From Oricola sp. (GTDB taxonomy: Bacteria > Pseudomonadota > Alphaproteobacteria > Rhizobiales > Rhizobiaceae): a DNA stretch of 64,000 bases. A program made the position numbers and the translations under genes. The DNA lies in NCBI RefSeq assembly GCF_022763245.1, contig NZ_JALEGV010000040.1, forward strand, positions 186,001 through 250,000, given 5' to 3'. Positions 19,290-28,253 of the stretch are shown piece by piece. The notes below the pieces were generated by a model. The model did no database searches. It was not told where the DNA came from and saw only the letters and a program-made list of their open reading frames with translations. The number at the start of each line of letters is the position of its first letter. The stretch's first letter is position 1.

Positions 19290-19394
19290 GGCTGCGCGCT
19301 AGCATGGCCGCGACTGATTGGCGAGTGCTGCAACGCAAAAACGGGCGGATCGCTCCGCCCGTTCATTCTTTCCGGTCCCGGCTCGCCGGCCGGA

Positions 19395-21848
19395 TTACTT
19401 GCGCGGCACCTTCGGCACCGACGCGTTCGATTTCGCCGGCGCGTCTTCGTCGCCGCTCTTGCCGTCATCGGCAGCCGCGGCCTCCGTCTTGGCCGAAGCG
19501 GCCTTCTTCGGAGACGCCTTGCGCGTGGTGCGCTTCGGCTTGCTCTTCGGTTCGTCGGCAATCGACTCCAGCTTCAGCCGGGCCTCGCCGAGTTCGTCCT
19601 TCTCGACGGTCACCTTGACCGTGCCGCCCTTCTTGAGCTTTCCGAACAGCACTTCCTCGGCCAGCGGCTTCTTGATGTGCTCCTGGATCACGCGGCCAAG
19701 CGGACGTGCGCCCATCTTCTCGTCGTAACCGCGCTCCGCCAGCCACGAGACGGCTTCCTCCGACAGGTCGAAGATGACGCCACGGTCGGAGAGCTGCGCC
19801 TCCAGCTGCATGACGAACTTCTCCACCACGCGGTGAATGACCGGCACCGGCAGCGGCCCGAAGGGAATGATCGCATCGAGACGGTTGCGGAACTCCGGCG
19901 AGAACAGCCGGTTGATCGCTTCCACGTCGTCGCCTTCCCGCTTGGAAGACCCGAAGCCGATGGCGTTCTTCGCCATGTCGGCGGCGCCCGCATTGGTCGT
20001 CATGATGATGATCGTGTTGCGGAAATCGACCTGCTTGCCGTTGTTGTCGGTCAGCTTGCCGTGATCCATCACCTGCAACAGGATGTTGAACAGGTCCGGA
20101 TGCGCCTTCTCGATCTCGTCAAGCAGCAGCACGCAATGCGGATGCTGGTCGACGCCGTCGGTCAGCAGGCCACCCTGGTCGAAACCGACATAGCCGGGCG
20201 GCGCGCCGATGAGACGCGAGACGGTGTGTCGCTCCATATATTCCGACATGTCGAAGCGCAGCAGCTCGACGCCGAGCGACAGCGAAAGCTGCTTGGCGAC
20301 TTCGGTCTTGCCGACGCCGGTCGGGCCGGAGAACAGGTAGGAGCCGATCGGCTTCTCCGGTTCGCGCAGGCCGGCACGCGCCAGCTTGATCGCCGACGAC
20401 AGCGCTTCGATCGCCAGGTCCTGGCCATAGACGACCCGCTTCAGCTCCTTCTCAAGATTGGCGAGAACTTCCTCGTCATCCTTGGAGACGGTCTTCGGCG
20501 GAATGCGCGCCATGGTCGCGATGGTCGCCTCGATCTCCTTCACGCCGATCGACTTCTTGCGCTTGTTCTCGGGCAGAAGCATCTGGCTCGCGCCGGTCTC
20601 GTCGACCACGTCGATCGCCTTGTCCGGAAGCTTGCGGTCGGAGATGTAGCGCGCCGACAGTTCGACGGCCGACTTGATCGCGTCGTCGGTGTACTTGATC
20701 TTGTGGAATTCCTCGAAATAGGGCTTCAGCCCCTTCATGATCTCGATGGCGTCCTCGAGCGACGGCTCGTTGACGTCGATCTTCTGGAACCGGCGCACCA
20801 GGGCGCGGTCCTTCTCGAAGAACTGGCGATATTCCTTGTAGGTGGTCGAGCCGATGCAACGGATCGCCCCGGACGACAGCGCCGGCTTCAACAGGTTCGA
20901 CGCGTCCATCGCGCCACCGGAGGTCGCGCCGGCGCCGATGACGGTGTGGATCTCGTCGATGAACAGGACGGCGTGCGGGAACTCCTCGAGCTCCTTGACG
21001 ACCTGCTTCAGCCGCTCCTCGAAATCACCGCGATAGCGCGTCCCGGCGAGCAGCGCGCCCATGTCGAGCGAGAAGATCGTCGAAGACGCCAGCACTTCCG
21101 GCACGTCGCCGTCGACGATGCGCTTGGCGAGACCCTCGGCGATCGCCGTCTTGCCGACGCCCGGATCGCCCACATAGAGCGGGTTGTTCTTGGAACGGCG
21201 GCACAGGATCTGAATCGTCCGGTTGACCTCCGCCATCCGGCCGATGAGCGGGTCGATCTTGCCGGTCCGCGCCTTCTCGTTGAGGTTGACGCAATAGGCG
21301 CTCAGCGCGTCCTGCTGCTTCTTCTTGCCCTCTTCGGCTTCCGGCGTCGCGCTGTCGTTCTGGCCGCTTTCGTCGGCGCCTTCCGGCGAACGGGCGATCG
21401 ACGCGCCGGGCCGCTTGGCGATGCCGTGCGCGATGTAGTTGACCGCGTCGTAGCGGGTCATGTCCTGCTCCTGCAGGAAGTAGGCGGCATGGCTTTCGCG
21501 TTCCGCGAAGATGGCGACCAGCACGTTCGCGCCGGTGACTTCCTCGCGGCCGGAAGACTGCACGTGGATGACGGCCCGCTGGATGACGCGCTGGAAGCCG
21601 GCGGTCGGCTTGGCGTCCTCGTCGTAGCCGGTGACCAGGTTTTCCAGTTCGTGATCGACATAGTCCATCACGGTCTTGCGCAGCGCCTCGGTATCGACCG
21701 AACACGCATCCATCACCGCCTTGGCGTCCTGATCGTCGATCAGGGCGAGCAGCAGGTGCTCGAGCGTCGCATATTCATGCTCGCGCTCATTGGCATAGGT
21801 CAGCGCCTGGTGAAGTGATTTTTCCAGACTGGGGGTAAATGTCGGCAT
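19395..21848 (-). CDS. clpA: ATP-dependent Clp protease ATP-binding subunit ClpA
   Basis: ClpA is the AAA+ unfoldase that feeds ClpP. The 817-residue product has the Clp N domain ([20 protein letters not shown]), a first AAA module with Walker A GDPGVGKT, a second with GPTGVGKT, and the ClpP-docking loop near NAIGFGSS. The last 53 residues are a Lys/Ala/Ser/Asp-rich tail absent from E. coli ClpA. The ATG at 21848 shares its A with the clpS stop (TAATG), so clpS-clpA are translationally coupled; the in-frame extension upstream is not used. Confidence 0.96.
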   Translation of the reverse strand: MPTFTPSLEKSLHQALTYANEREHEYATLEHLLLALIDDQDAKAVMDACSVDTEALRKTVMDYVDHELENLVTGYDEDAKPTAGFQRVIQRAVIHVQSSGREEVTGANVLVAIFAERESHAAYFLQEQDMTRYDAVNYIAHGIAKRPGASIARSPEGADESGQNDSATPEAEEGKKKQQDALSAYCVNLNEKARTGKIDPLIGRMAEVNRTIQILCRRSKNNPLYVGDPGVGKTAIAEGLAKRIVDGDVPEVLASSTIFSLDMGALLAGTRYRGDFEERLKQVVKELEEFPHAVLFIDEIHTVIGAGATSGGAMDASNLLKPALSSGAIRCIGSTTYKEYRQFFEKDRALVRRFQKIDVNEPSLEDAIEIMKGLKPYFEEFHKIKYTDDAIKSAVELSARYISDRKLPDKAIDVVDETGASQMLLPENKRKKSIGVKEIEATIATMARIPPKTVSKDDEEVLANLEKELKRVVYGQDLAIEALSSAIKLARAGLREPEKPIGSYLFSGPTGVGKTEVAKQLSLSLGVELLRFDMSEYMERHTVSRLIGAPPGYVGFDQGGLLTDGVDQHPHCVLLLDEIEKAHPDLFNILLQVMDHGKLTDNNGKQVDFRNTIIIMTTNAGAADMAKNAIGFGSSKREGDDVEAINRLFSPEFRNRLDAIIPFGPLPVPVIHRVVEKFVMQLEAQLSDRGVIFDLSEEAVSWLAERGYDEKMGARPLGRVIQEHIKKPLAEEVLFGKLKKGGTVKVTVEKDELGEARLKLESIADEPKSKPKRTTRKASPKKAASAKTEAAAADDGKSGDEDAPAKSNASVPKVPRK

Positions 21849-22207
21849 TATTTCTTCTCCATCACGCACTGCAACGGATGCTGGTTCTGCCGTGCAAAAT
21901 CCATCACCTGCGTCACTTTGGTTTCGGCGACCTCATATGTGTAGATGCCACACTCCCCCACGCCGTGATTATGCACGTGCAGCATGATCCGCGTCGCCTG
22001 TTCGCGGTTTTTCTGAAAAAAGCGTTCGAGAACGTGCACGACGAATTCCATCGGCGTGTAATCGTCGTTCAGCAACAGAACACGGTAGAGGCTCGGCTTC
22101 TTGACCTTGGGCTTCGTGCGGGTGATGACCGCCGTCCCGCGCTCGTTGTCGCCGCCGCCTTCCTTGCCGTCTCCGGCCTGCATTTCGTGCCGCATATAGC
22201 CCATCAT
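21848..22207 (-). CDS. clpS: ATP-dependent Clp protease adaptor ClpS
   Basis: ClpS delivers N-degron substrates to ClpA. The 119-residue protein has a charged, disordered N-terminal arm followed by [20 protein letters not shown], where the Asn-Asp pair and Met line the N-end pocket, then [14 protein letters not shown] and [17 protein letters not shown]. The length is normal. A good sigma-70 promoter lies about 65-90 bases upstream. Its stop overlaps the clpA start. Confidence 0.96.
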   Translation of the reverse strand: MMGYMRHEMQAGDGKEGGGDNERGTAVITRTKPKVKKPSLYRVLLLNDDYTPMEFVVHVLERFFQKNREQATRIMLHVHNHGVGECGIYTYEVAETKVTQVMDFARQNQHPLQCVMEKK

Positions 22208-22270
22208 GCCCTGTAGTTTGATTGCCCCCGGAGCGTGCTCCGAACAGGATACTTAGGAACTCCGACGTCG

Positions 22271-22298
22271 ATTTTAAGCCCCCTTCCACGCGGTTCAA
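22271..22298 (-). promoter_or_regulatory. candidate sigma-70 promoter of clpS-clpA
   Basis: On the minus strand TTGAAC (22298-22293), a 16-base spacer and TAAAAT (22276-22271) lie upstream of the clpS ATG at 22207. Both hexamers are close to consensus. Confidence 0.6.
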
Positions 22299-22319
22299 GG
22301 CGTCAATTCGGAACATCAC

Positions 22320-22356
22320 AAACAAACAGGCCCGTGTGAACGATCACACGGGCCTG
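22320..22356 (-). terminator. intrinsic terminator of the phasin gene
   Basis: A perfect 13-bp stem (CAGGCCCGTGTGA with TCACACGGGCCTG) and a four-base loop occupy 22327-22356. On the minus strand it is followed by TTTGTTTG. It lies about 35 bases after the phasin stop and ahead of the clpS promoter. Confidence 0.85.
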
Positions 22357-22391
22357 CAGGCATTCGCGAGTTGAGTGGCGTGCCACCCGGC

Positions 22392-22724
22392 TTATTTGGT
22401 AGCCGAAGCAATCACGCCCTCGAACGGCTTGTAGGCTTCCTTGGCCAGATCGGCGTAGAGTTCGCCCATCTTGGTCGCTTCGGCGACGAAGGACTCATAG
22501 GCCGACTTCACGTAGTCGGTCTGGATTTCCATCGCCTTTTCAATCGACTTGGAAGCGGCGAGCTTCTCGAAAGCGGCGACGCCGTCCTCGTAGGACTTCT
22601 TGGAGTAGTCGGTGGCCTCGGAAGCGATGGCCTGCACGCCCTTGGTCATGGCGGCGTAGCTCTTCAGGGAGTGGTCCATCATTTCCTTGCCCATCGTGTT
22701 GGCATCTTCGAAGGATTTCATCAT
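22392..22724 (-). CDS. phasin family protein
   Basis: Phasins coat polyhydroxyalkanoate granules. The 110-residue product is wholly helical and amphipathic, with MGKEMMDHSLKSYAAMTKGV, EATDYSKKSYEDGVAAFEKL and VKSAYESFVAEATKMGELYA, typical of the short alphaproteobacterial phasin_2 type. The start is the ATG at 22724 (second ATG 22721), preceded by AAAGGTG; the longer frame upstream is non-homologous. No PHA synthase is nearby. A strong promoter with a TGC palindrome lies upstream, as expected for PhaR/AniA control, and a perfect terminator follows. Confidence 0.87.
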   Translation of the reverse strand: MMKSFEDANTMGKEMMDHSLKSYAAMTKGVQAIASEATDYSKKSYEDGVAAFEKLAASKSIEKAMEIQTDYVKSAYESFVAEATKMGELYADLAKEAYKPFEGVIASATK

Positions 22725-22787
22725 CACTGTGCACCTTTCGCGGTCAGTCATTGCGTTGTCGGTCTGCGCCCGGTACGGGATTGCAGG

Positions 22788-22816
22788 AATATAGTGTGCA
22801 CTGCACAAAAAATCAA
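22788..22816 (-). promoter_or_regulatory. phasin promoter with palindromic operator
   Basis: On the minus strand TTGATT (22816-22811), a 17-base spacer and TATATT (22793-22788) form a near-consensus sigma-70 promoter. The spacer contains a perfect dyad, TGTGCA and TGCACA around one base (22795-22807). Such TGC-rich dyads are known targets of PhaR-type repressors; that assignment is inference. Confidence 0.65.
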
Positions 22817-22976
22817 CGGCAACTTGTTGCGTCGCACAATTTGAGATCAATTTTCGACGAAATCGGAAACCCCCGGTAACTTCCCGGTCACCATAAACGA
22901 GTTGGTAACGCTGTTTCGCTAGCGTTTCTCCAGTTCGCGTCCGCACAGACGGGCGACGCCAGTAGCGTAACAACAG

Positions 22977-24302
22977 GTGTCCAACGTGTCCTTCATCAAA
23001 ACGCCATCGGCCAAATCAGCGGCGCATCTGATATCGGCGCTGCTTTTCGCGATCTTTTTCGTCGCCGCGCTCGCTCCCGGCGCGCACGCAAATCCCAAAT
23101 ATGCTTCGATCGTCATCGATGCCAACACCGGCAAGGTCCTGCACGCCCGCTACGCGGATTCGCCGCGCTATCCGGCCTCGCTGACCAAGATGATGACGCT
23201 CTACATGGTGTTCGAGGCGCTCGAGCAGGGCAAGATCAAGACGAGCACGCGCGTGCCCTTCTCCGCCCATGCCGCGTCCATGCAGCCGACCAAGCTCGGC
23301 GTTCCGGCCGGCAAGAGCATCTCGGTCGAAACAGGCATCTATTCGCTGGTCACGAAATCGGCGAACGACGCGGCCGCCGCGCTCGGCGAACTTCTCGGCG
23401 GCACCGAGAGCAATTTCGCGAAGATGATGACCGCCAAGGCGCGCCAACTCGGCATGTCCAACACGACGTTCCGCAACGCGTCCGGCCTGCCGAACTCCAA
23501 GCAGGTGACGACGGCGCGCGACATGGCGACGCTCGGCATCGCGCTGCAGGAGCACTTCCCGCGCCAGTTCAAGTATTTTGAAACGCCGAGCTTCAAATAC
23601 GGACGCACGACCATGCGCAACCACAACCGGCTGCTCGGTCGCGTCGCCGGCGTCGACGGCATCAAGACCGGCTACACCCGCGCCTCGGGCTTCAACCTCG
23701 TGACCTCCGTCCACAAGGACGGCCGCAGCATCGTCGCCGTGGTGATGGGCGGCAAGACCGGCCGGTCGCGCGACGCCCACATGGAAGAGCTGCTCGCCGC
23801 CAATGTCCGCAAGGGCTCCAAGCGCCGCGGCAACATGCTGATCGCCCGCGTCGGCGGCACCACCTTCTCCGGCCTGCCGGCCACCATCGCGCAGATCGAC
23901 ATCGACGAGATCCCGCTGCCCGCTTCGCCGCAGCGCTCGGCCACGATCGGCGCGCCCGTCGCGGCCTCGGTCGTCACCGCCTATGCGGCCGAACCGGCGC
24001 CGCGTCCCGCCGCCGGCATCGACACGATGAGCACGGCCTCGACGCAGTCGCGTGACGGCTGGGTGATCCAGATCGCGTCGCTGCCCAGCCAGGACGAAGC
24101 CGTCGCCTTCCTGCGTCAGGCACAGGACCGCGCCGGCTCGGTGCTCGACGGACGCAGCCCCTTCGTCGAGGAATTCCAGAAGGGCAGCACGGTCTATCAC
24201 CGCGCACGCTTCTCGGGCTTCGGCTCCAAATCGGCCGCGTGGAACGCCTGCAAGGCGCTCAAGAAGTACAACTACTCCTGCCTCGCATTCGACAATTCAT
24301 GA
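22977..24302 (+). CDS. D-alanyl-D-alanine carboxypeptidase with C-terminal SPOR domain
   Basis: This is a periplasmic penicillin-binding serine peptidase that trims pentapeptides of peptidoglycan. The 441-residue product has a signal peptide (to about AHANP), the S11 family triads SLTK (Ser68-Lys71), SAN (128-130) and KTG (230-232), an Ala/Pro linker, and a SPOR domain (about 355-441, DGWVIQIASLPSQDEA) that targets denuded septal glycan. The start is a GTG at 22977 (a GTG at 22986 is an alternative); no ATG is in place. It is divergent from the phasin gene. Confidence 0.92.
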   Translation: MSNVSFIKTPSAKSAAHLISALLFAIFFVAALAPGAHANPKYASIVIDANTGKVLHARYADSPRYPASLTKMMTLYMVFEALEQGKIKTSTRVPFSAHAASMQPTKLGVPAGKSISVETGIYSLVTKSANDAAAALGELLGGTESNFAKMMTAKARQLGMSNTTFRNASGLPNSKQVTTARDMATLGIALQEHFPRQFKYFETPSFKYGRTTMRNHNRLLGRVAGVDGIKTGYTRASGFNLVTSVHKDGRSIVAVVMGGKTGRSRDAHMEELLAANVRKGSKRRGNMLIARVGGTTFSGLPATIAQIDIDEIPLPASPQRSATIGAPVAASVVTAYAAEPAPRPAAGIDTMSTASTQSRDGWVIQIASLPSQDEAVAFLRQAQDRAGSVLDGRSPFVEEFQKGSTVYHRARFSGFGSKSAAWNACKALKKYNYSCLAFDNS

Positions 24303-24355
24303 CAAGGCAGGCAGGCCGCCTTCAACCAGTGGAACGTGTTCGAGTATCAAGGAAG

Positions 24356-25054
24356 TCAGTCGGCATGATCACGCAGAAGAACGTCACGCGCTTCGTTAAC
24401 CCTCTGCGCCAGAAAGGCGTTGCCTCCGAGGTCGGGGTGGACGCGCTGCATCAGGCTGCGATGCGCCTTTCTGATCTCCACGGCGGACGCTCCCGGTTCA
24501 AGGCCAAGGACCTGGTAAGCCTCCTCATGTGTCATGGCGCCCGTGCGATGCGGTCCTCCCTGCCCCGCACCAACATCCGGGTCCACGTCGTCACGCCAAC
24601 CCGGCATTCGGCGGTCAAAATACGCCTCCAGTAATTCCGCGCTCTCGCGGTCGTCCTTCAGGTCGGCCGCGAGTTCGTACAACTCCCCGTCGTCCATCTC
24701 GAACAGCCTGCGCCCCTCGAAGCGCCCGACGAGCACCATGCCGTCCATGTCGCCGCTGTCGTGATCGAGTTCCATCTCCAGCCACGCCGACCGCACCGTC
24801 GACTTGCGCCCGCTCGGGCCCCTGACGGCTGACTGCCGTCGCTGCTTCCCGTACCAGGCGACCGCCATCATGATCAGCGGCGCGCCCACGCTGATCCGGC
24901 CCGCCAGGCTCAGGACAAGGCCGACGCCGCCCAGAAGAACGGGCCCGATCACGCGCAGCAGCCGCGCGATCTGCGCAGGCGGCGCCGACGAGGCATAGAT
25001 CAGCGTCAGGATGACGAAGGCGGCAATGCCGACGAGCAGGATGAGGACGCTCAC
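24356..25054 (-). CDS. membrane-anchored J-domain protein resembling Pam18/Tim14
   Basis: This is a putative DnaK/Hsp70 co-chaperone at the inner membrane. The 232-residue product has hydrophobic N-terminal segments (about residues 3-20, 37-52 and 55-68), a charged middle, and a C-terminal J domain with the HPD tripeptide at 206-208. The stretch HPDLGGNAFLAQRVNEARD closely follows the mitochondrial import motor protein Pam18/Tim14 pattern (HPD.GG..FLA..NEA.D). The start is GTG at 25054, overlapping the VWA gene stop by four bases (GTGA). Its client is unknown. Confidence 0.87.
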   Translation of the reverse strand: MSVLILLVGIAAFVILTLIYASSAPPAQIARLLRVIGPVLLGGVGLVLSLAGRISVGAPLIMMAVAWYGKQRRQSAVRGPSGRKSTVRSAWLEMELDHDSGDMDGMVLVGRFEGRRLFEMDDGELYELAADLKDDRESAELLEAYFDRRMPGWRDDVDPDVGAGQGGPHRTGAMTHEEAYQVLGLEPGASAVEIRKAHRSLMQRVHPDLGGNAFLAQRVNEARDVLLRDHAD

Positions 25055-25788
25055 CGCGTGCCGCCTCCGCCGGGCCGGCCCGACATTTGCTCAAGCAGCA
25101 ACCGGTCCTCGCGCGACCCGCGCGCCTCCAGCGCCTTCAGGCCGCCGGTCGCGTAGACGGCGATGGCCGAAAGCAGCCGGGCCAGAACCGATGCCGACGA
25201 CCGGTCGAAACGGAACCAGCCGCCCTTGGTGACGCGGGCGATCTCGCGGAACGCCTGTTCGGCGCGCGGATCATGCCCTTCCTGGAAGACGAACACCGGG
25301 ATGCCGCGTAGGCCGAGTTCTCCGGCAGCCTGCACGAGGTCATCGACATTCTCTTCCATCGCGTCGCCGATATAGACGAGCGCGTTGAGACGCTTGCGCG
25401 CGTGTTCCTTGGCCGCATGCCGAAGAACCTTGAGGATCTGGGTGTGCCCGCCCCTGCAATCGATGCGCGTCATCATCGACGCCAGCGACTTGCCGTCGGC
25501 GGCCCATTTGGACGCCCTGCATTCGCCCAAGCCGCGAAAATAGACGAGTTGCATCGACAGACGGCCACTGCCGGCCGCGCTTTGAAACATCTCCGCCTGG
25601 ATGGAACAGGCGAGATCCCAGGTCGGCTGCCGGCTCATCGTCGCGTCGAGCGCAAGCACGATGCGGCCGTCCCCGGCGCCCCCCTGAACGGAAGACTTCG
25701 CTGCCGATAGGAACGCGTCGATTTCGTTGCGCGAGGATTTCGCCGGCGCAATCTCGTCCTTCGGCGTGTTGGTGATCGATCTGGCCAT
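25051..25788 (-). CDS. von Willebrand factor A (VWA) domain protein of unknown function
   Basis: The 245-residue protein is a soluble VWA domain. The MIDAS metal site is visible as ALDATMSRQ (Asp48, Thr50, Ser52, a DxTxS variant), a threonine in RGGHTQI and an aspartate in YIGDAMEEN. No signal peptide is seen, so it is likely cytoplasmic. The ATG at 25788 lacks a clear ribosome-binding site. It overlaps the Pam18-like J-protein gene by four bases and the two are probably translated together; a chaperone or assembly role is inference only. Confidence 0.82.
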   Translation of the reverse strand: MARSITNTPKDEIAPAKSSRNEIDAFLSAAKSSVQGGAGDGRIVLALDATMSRQPTWDLACSIQAEMFQSAAGSGRLSMQLVYFRGLGECRASKWAADGKSLASMMTRIDCRGGHTQILKVLRHAAKEHARKRLNALVYIGDAMEENVDDLVQAAGELGLRGIPVFVFQEGHDPRAEQAFREIARVTKGGWFRFDRSSASVLARLLSAIAVYATGGLKALEARGSREDRLLLEQMSGRPGGGGTR

Positions 25789-25853
25789 GGGGAAAAATGT
25801 GGCACTTTCGCCGATTGTTGCAAGGTGCAAGCGAACCCGCGCCGGTTCGGCGG

Positions 25854-26291
25854 TCAGATCAGGCCGAGATCGGCCAGTTCGTTGCGCATGTCCACGGGAA
25901 GCGCCTCCAGTCCCTCGTCGCCGTCGCGCATATCGGCGGGAGCGTCTTCCGGCTTGAGGTAGCGCCATCCCTGGAACGGCCGTTTCGGCTGCGATCGGGT
26001 CAGCACCACGTCCGGATCCAGCACGATGCGACAGCGCGAGACGCCCTCGCCATCGACGAAGGGACGAATGTCGACGATGCGTTGGCGGCATTGGACGCGC
26101 CCCTTGATCACCCAATAGAGCGATCCCTCGCCGACGATCTCGTCGGCGCGCTTGGGGATCATGCGGGTCGTGTGCCAGTGCTCGGCGCGTTCGCCGGCCT
26201 CCCGCTTCTCCGCCAGGCGGAAATCGATCCAGGCGCGCAAATCCTCGACGCTGTCGGCGCCGACACAAAGCTTGATCAGGTTCAAGGCCAT
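25854..26291 (-). CDS. DUF1489 family protein
   Basis: A 145-residue soluble protein of a family restricted mainly to alphaproteobacteria and without known function. Recognisable features are the start MALNLIKLCVGADSVEDL, HTTRMIPKRADEI, GSLYWVIKG and FQGWRYLKPEDAP near the C-terminus. The family is often annotated as RNA-associated, but nothing here proves that. It lies 65 bases upstream of the VWA gene on the same strand and may share its transcript. Confidence 0.85.
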   Translation of the reverse strand: MALNLIKLCVGADSVEDLRAWIDFRLAEKREAGERAEHWHTTRMIPKRADEIVGEGSLYWVIKGRVQCRQRIVDIRPFVDGEGVSRCRIVLDPDVVLTRSQPKRPFQGWRYLKPEDAPADMRDGDEGLEALPVDMRNELADLGLI

Positions 26292-26351
26292 GCGACATGG
26301 TTTAGGCGCGTGGCGGGCGCGGTCAAGCGGACCGCGCGGTCGTCCACAGGC

Positions 26352-27752
26352 TCAGCACTCCGGCATGTTGACCGCGAGGCCGCCCTGGCTCGTTTCCTTG
26401 TATTTCTCGCTCATGTCGAGACCGGTCTGGCGCATGGTCTCCACGCAGGCGTCCAGCGGCACGAAATGCGTGCCGTCGCCCTTCAAGGCGAGCGACGCCG
26501 CCGTCACGGCCTTCACCGCCGCCAGCGCGTTGCGCTCGATGCAAGGCACCTGGACGAGCCCCCCGACCGGATCGCAGGTCATGCCGAGATGGTGTTCCAG
26601 CGCGATCTCGGCGGCGTTCTCGACCTGTGCCGGCGTTCCGCCCAGCACTTCGGCCAGCCCCGCCGCGGCCATGGCGGCAGCGCTTCCCACCTCGCCCTGA
26701 CAGCCGACCTCGGCGCCGGAAATCGAGGCGTTGTGCTTGATGAGCCCGCCGATCGCCGCAGATGTGAGGAGGAAGTTGTGCACGTCTTCCGGCTTCGTCA
26801 GCTCGTGGAACCGCACCATGTATTTCATCACCGCGGGCACGACCCCGGCGGCGCCGTTGGTCGGCGCGGTCACGACCCGTCCGCCGGCGGCGTTTTCCTC
26901 GTTGACCGCCATCGCATAGGCCGCGAGCCAGTCATTGGCGAGCATCGGGTTGGGGCGGTTGGAGCGCCAGTCGGCCTCGAGGCTCTCATGCACCTGGCGC
27001 GCCCGTCGCTTCACCTTCAGGCCGCCCGGCAGGATGCCCTCGCCCCGCAATCCGCGATCGATGCACCCGTCCATCGCCTTCCAGACGGCGTCAAGGCCCG
27101 CATCCAGTTCCTCGCGCGTGCGGCCGACTTCTTCATTCGCGCGCTTCATGGCCGCGATCGAGAGGCCGCTCTTCTTGGCCATCGACAGCATCTCGGCGGC
27201 CGTCCGGAAGGGATATGGCACCTCGACGCGCCGCACCATGCGCGGTTCGGCCTTCATCTGCGCCAGTTCGTCCTCACTGACGACGAAGCCGCCGCCGATC
27301 GAATAGTAGACGCGGCGCAGCAAGATGCGCTCGTCAGCGTCGCGCGCGAAGAAGGTCATCCCGTTGGCATGGCCGGGCAGCGGGTCTTGCCGGTCGAAGA
27401 CCAGATCCGACGACGGATCGAAATCGTAGCGCGGATGCCCTGCCGGCGAGACGGCCTTCTCGCGCTCGATGCGGCGCAGGATGTCCTCGACGGCGTCCGG
27501 ATCGACGCCGTCCGGCTGATGGCCGTCGAGACCGAGGATCGTCGCCCTGTCCGTCGCGTGACCGACGCCGGTGAAGGCGAGCGAGCCATGCAGGGAGACC
27601 GAAAGCCTAGTCACTTCCGCACCCGCCGGACGCGGCCAGTCGCCGTTGAGAACCTCGTCCAGAAAGCGCGCGGCGGCGCTCATCGGCCCCATCGTGTGCG
27701 AGGAGGACGGTCCGATACCGATCTTGTAGAGTTCGAAAACAGAAAGAAACAT
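26352..27752 (-). CDS. sdaA: L-serine ammonia-lyase (iron-sulfur type)
   Basis: This enzyme converts L-serine to pyruvate and ammonia using a [4Fe-4S] cluster. The 466-residue single-chain form has the N-terminal beta domain ([18 protein letters not shown]) and the C-terminal alpha domain with cluster cysteines in [15 protein letters not shown] and [18 protein letters not shown]. The length matches E. coli SdaA. It is preceded by its own 145-base leader and is 60 bases ahead of DUF1489 on the same strand. Confidence 0.95.
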   Translation of the reverse strand: MFLSVFELYKIGIGPSSSHTMGPMSAAARFLDEVLNGDWPRPAGAEVTRLSVSLHGSLAFTGVGHATDRATILGLDGHQPDGVDPDAVEDILRRIEREKAVSPAGHPRYDFDPSSDLVFDRQDPLPGHANGMTFFARDADERILLRRVYYSIGGGFVVSEDELAQMKAEPRMVRRVEVPYPFRTAAEMLSMAKKSGLSIAAMKRANEEVGRTREELDAGLDAVWKAMDGCIDRGLRGEGILPGGLKVKRRARQVHESLEADWRSNRPNPMLANDWLAAYAMAVNEENAAGGRVVTAPTNGAAGVVPAVMKYMVRFHELTKPEDVHNFLLTSAAIGGLIKHNASISGAEVGCQGEVGSAAAMAAAGLAEVLGGTPAQVENAAEIALEHHLGMTCDPVGGLVQVPCIERNALAAVKAVTAASLALKGDGTHFVPLDACVETMRQTGLDMSEKYKETSQGGLAVNMPEC

Positions 27753-27897
27753 GCGTGCCGTTCTCGCGAGAATGGCGACACGCTAGCAGACCGTCGCGGA
27801 GAGGAGAACGGGGTTCCGACGCGGCTTGGCCCCGTTACGACATGAGCCGTACGAAATGGACCGAGCCGCGTCGAAGGATGTCTTGCTAAGCCGAATG

Positions 27898-28032
27898 CTA
27901 CCGCTGGACTGCGGAGGCGACCTCGGCGACTTCATTCATGCCTGTCAGGTATACGACGACCATGACGCAGGCGAAACCGGCCACTGCCCAGGCTGTAAGA
28001 CCCCAGCTGGGCTTCTGCACGTGTTCATCCAT
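27898..28032 (-). CDS. 44-residue single-pass membrane protein
   Basis: A short frame starts at ATG 28032 and ends with TAG at 27898-27900. The product begins MDEHVQKPSWGLTAWAVAGF and has one transmembrane helix (about residues 12-30, rich in Ala/Val), followed by a short polar tail. AGGGAA lies 11 bases upstream of the start. The clean N-in charge pattern and hydrophobic core support a real gene, but I do not recognise the family. It stands alone between sdaA and ydcF, all on the minus strand. Confidence 0.6.
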   Translation of the reverse strand: MDEHVQKPSWGLTAWAVAGFACVMVVVYLTGMNEVAEVASAVQR

Positions 28033-28253
28033 GTCTGAATGTTCCCTGTCGAATTGGGCGCATTGGGTTCGCGCTCTCTTGGAGCGGGCGCTCTAACGGG
28101 TCATTTCGCATTTCGCAACTGCGAAATCGCCCTTCAGCGCGCCCGGCGGCAATCGGCCACGTCATTCCGCGCTGATTCTCCGCGCCATTTCAAGGCTCTG
28201 ACAGGGTCGTTAGCCTTGTTCCACTTTCGTCGTAGAGCCCTCTGAAGTTCGCT

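Noticed and set aside
18537-21818. A 1093-codon open frame on the plus strand antisense to clpA and azlC
   Set aside because: Its Arg/Asp/His-rich low-complexity translation is the usual shadow of a GC-rich gene on the other strand; clpA is certain there.
25797-27845. A 682-codon plus-strand frame opposite DUF1489 and sdaA
   Set aside because: It is a codon-bias shadow; both minus-strand genes are recognisable.
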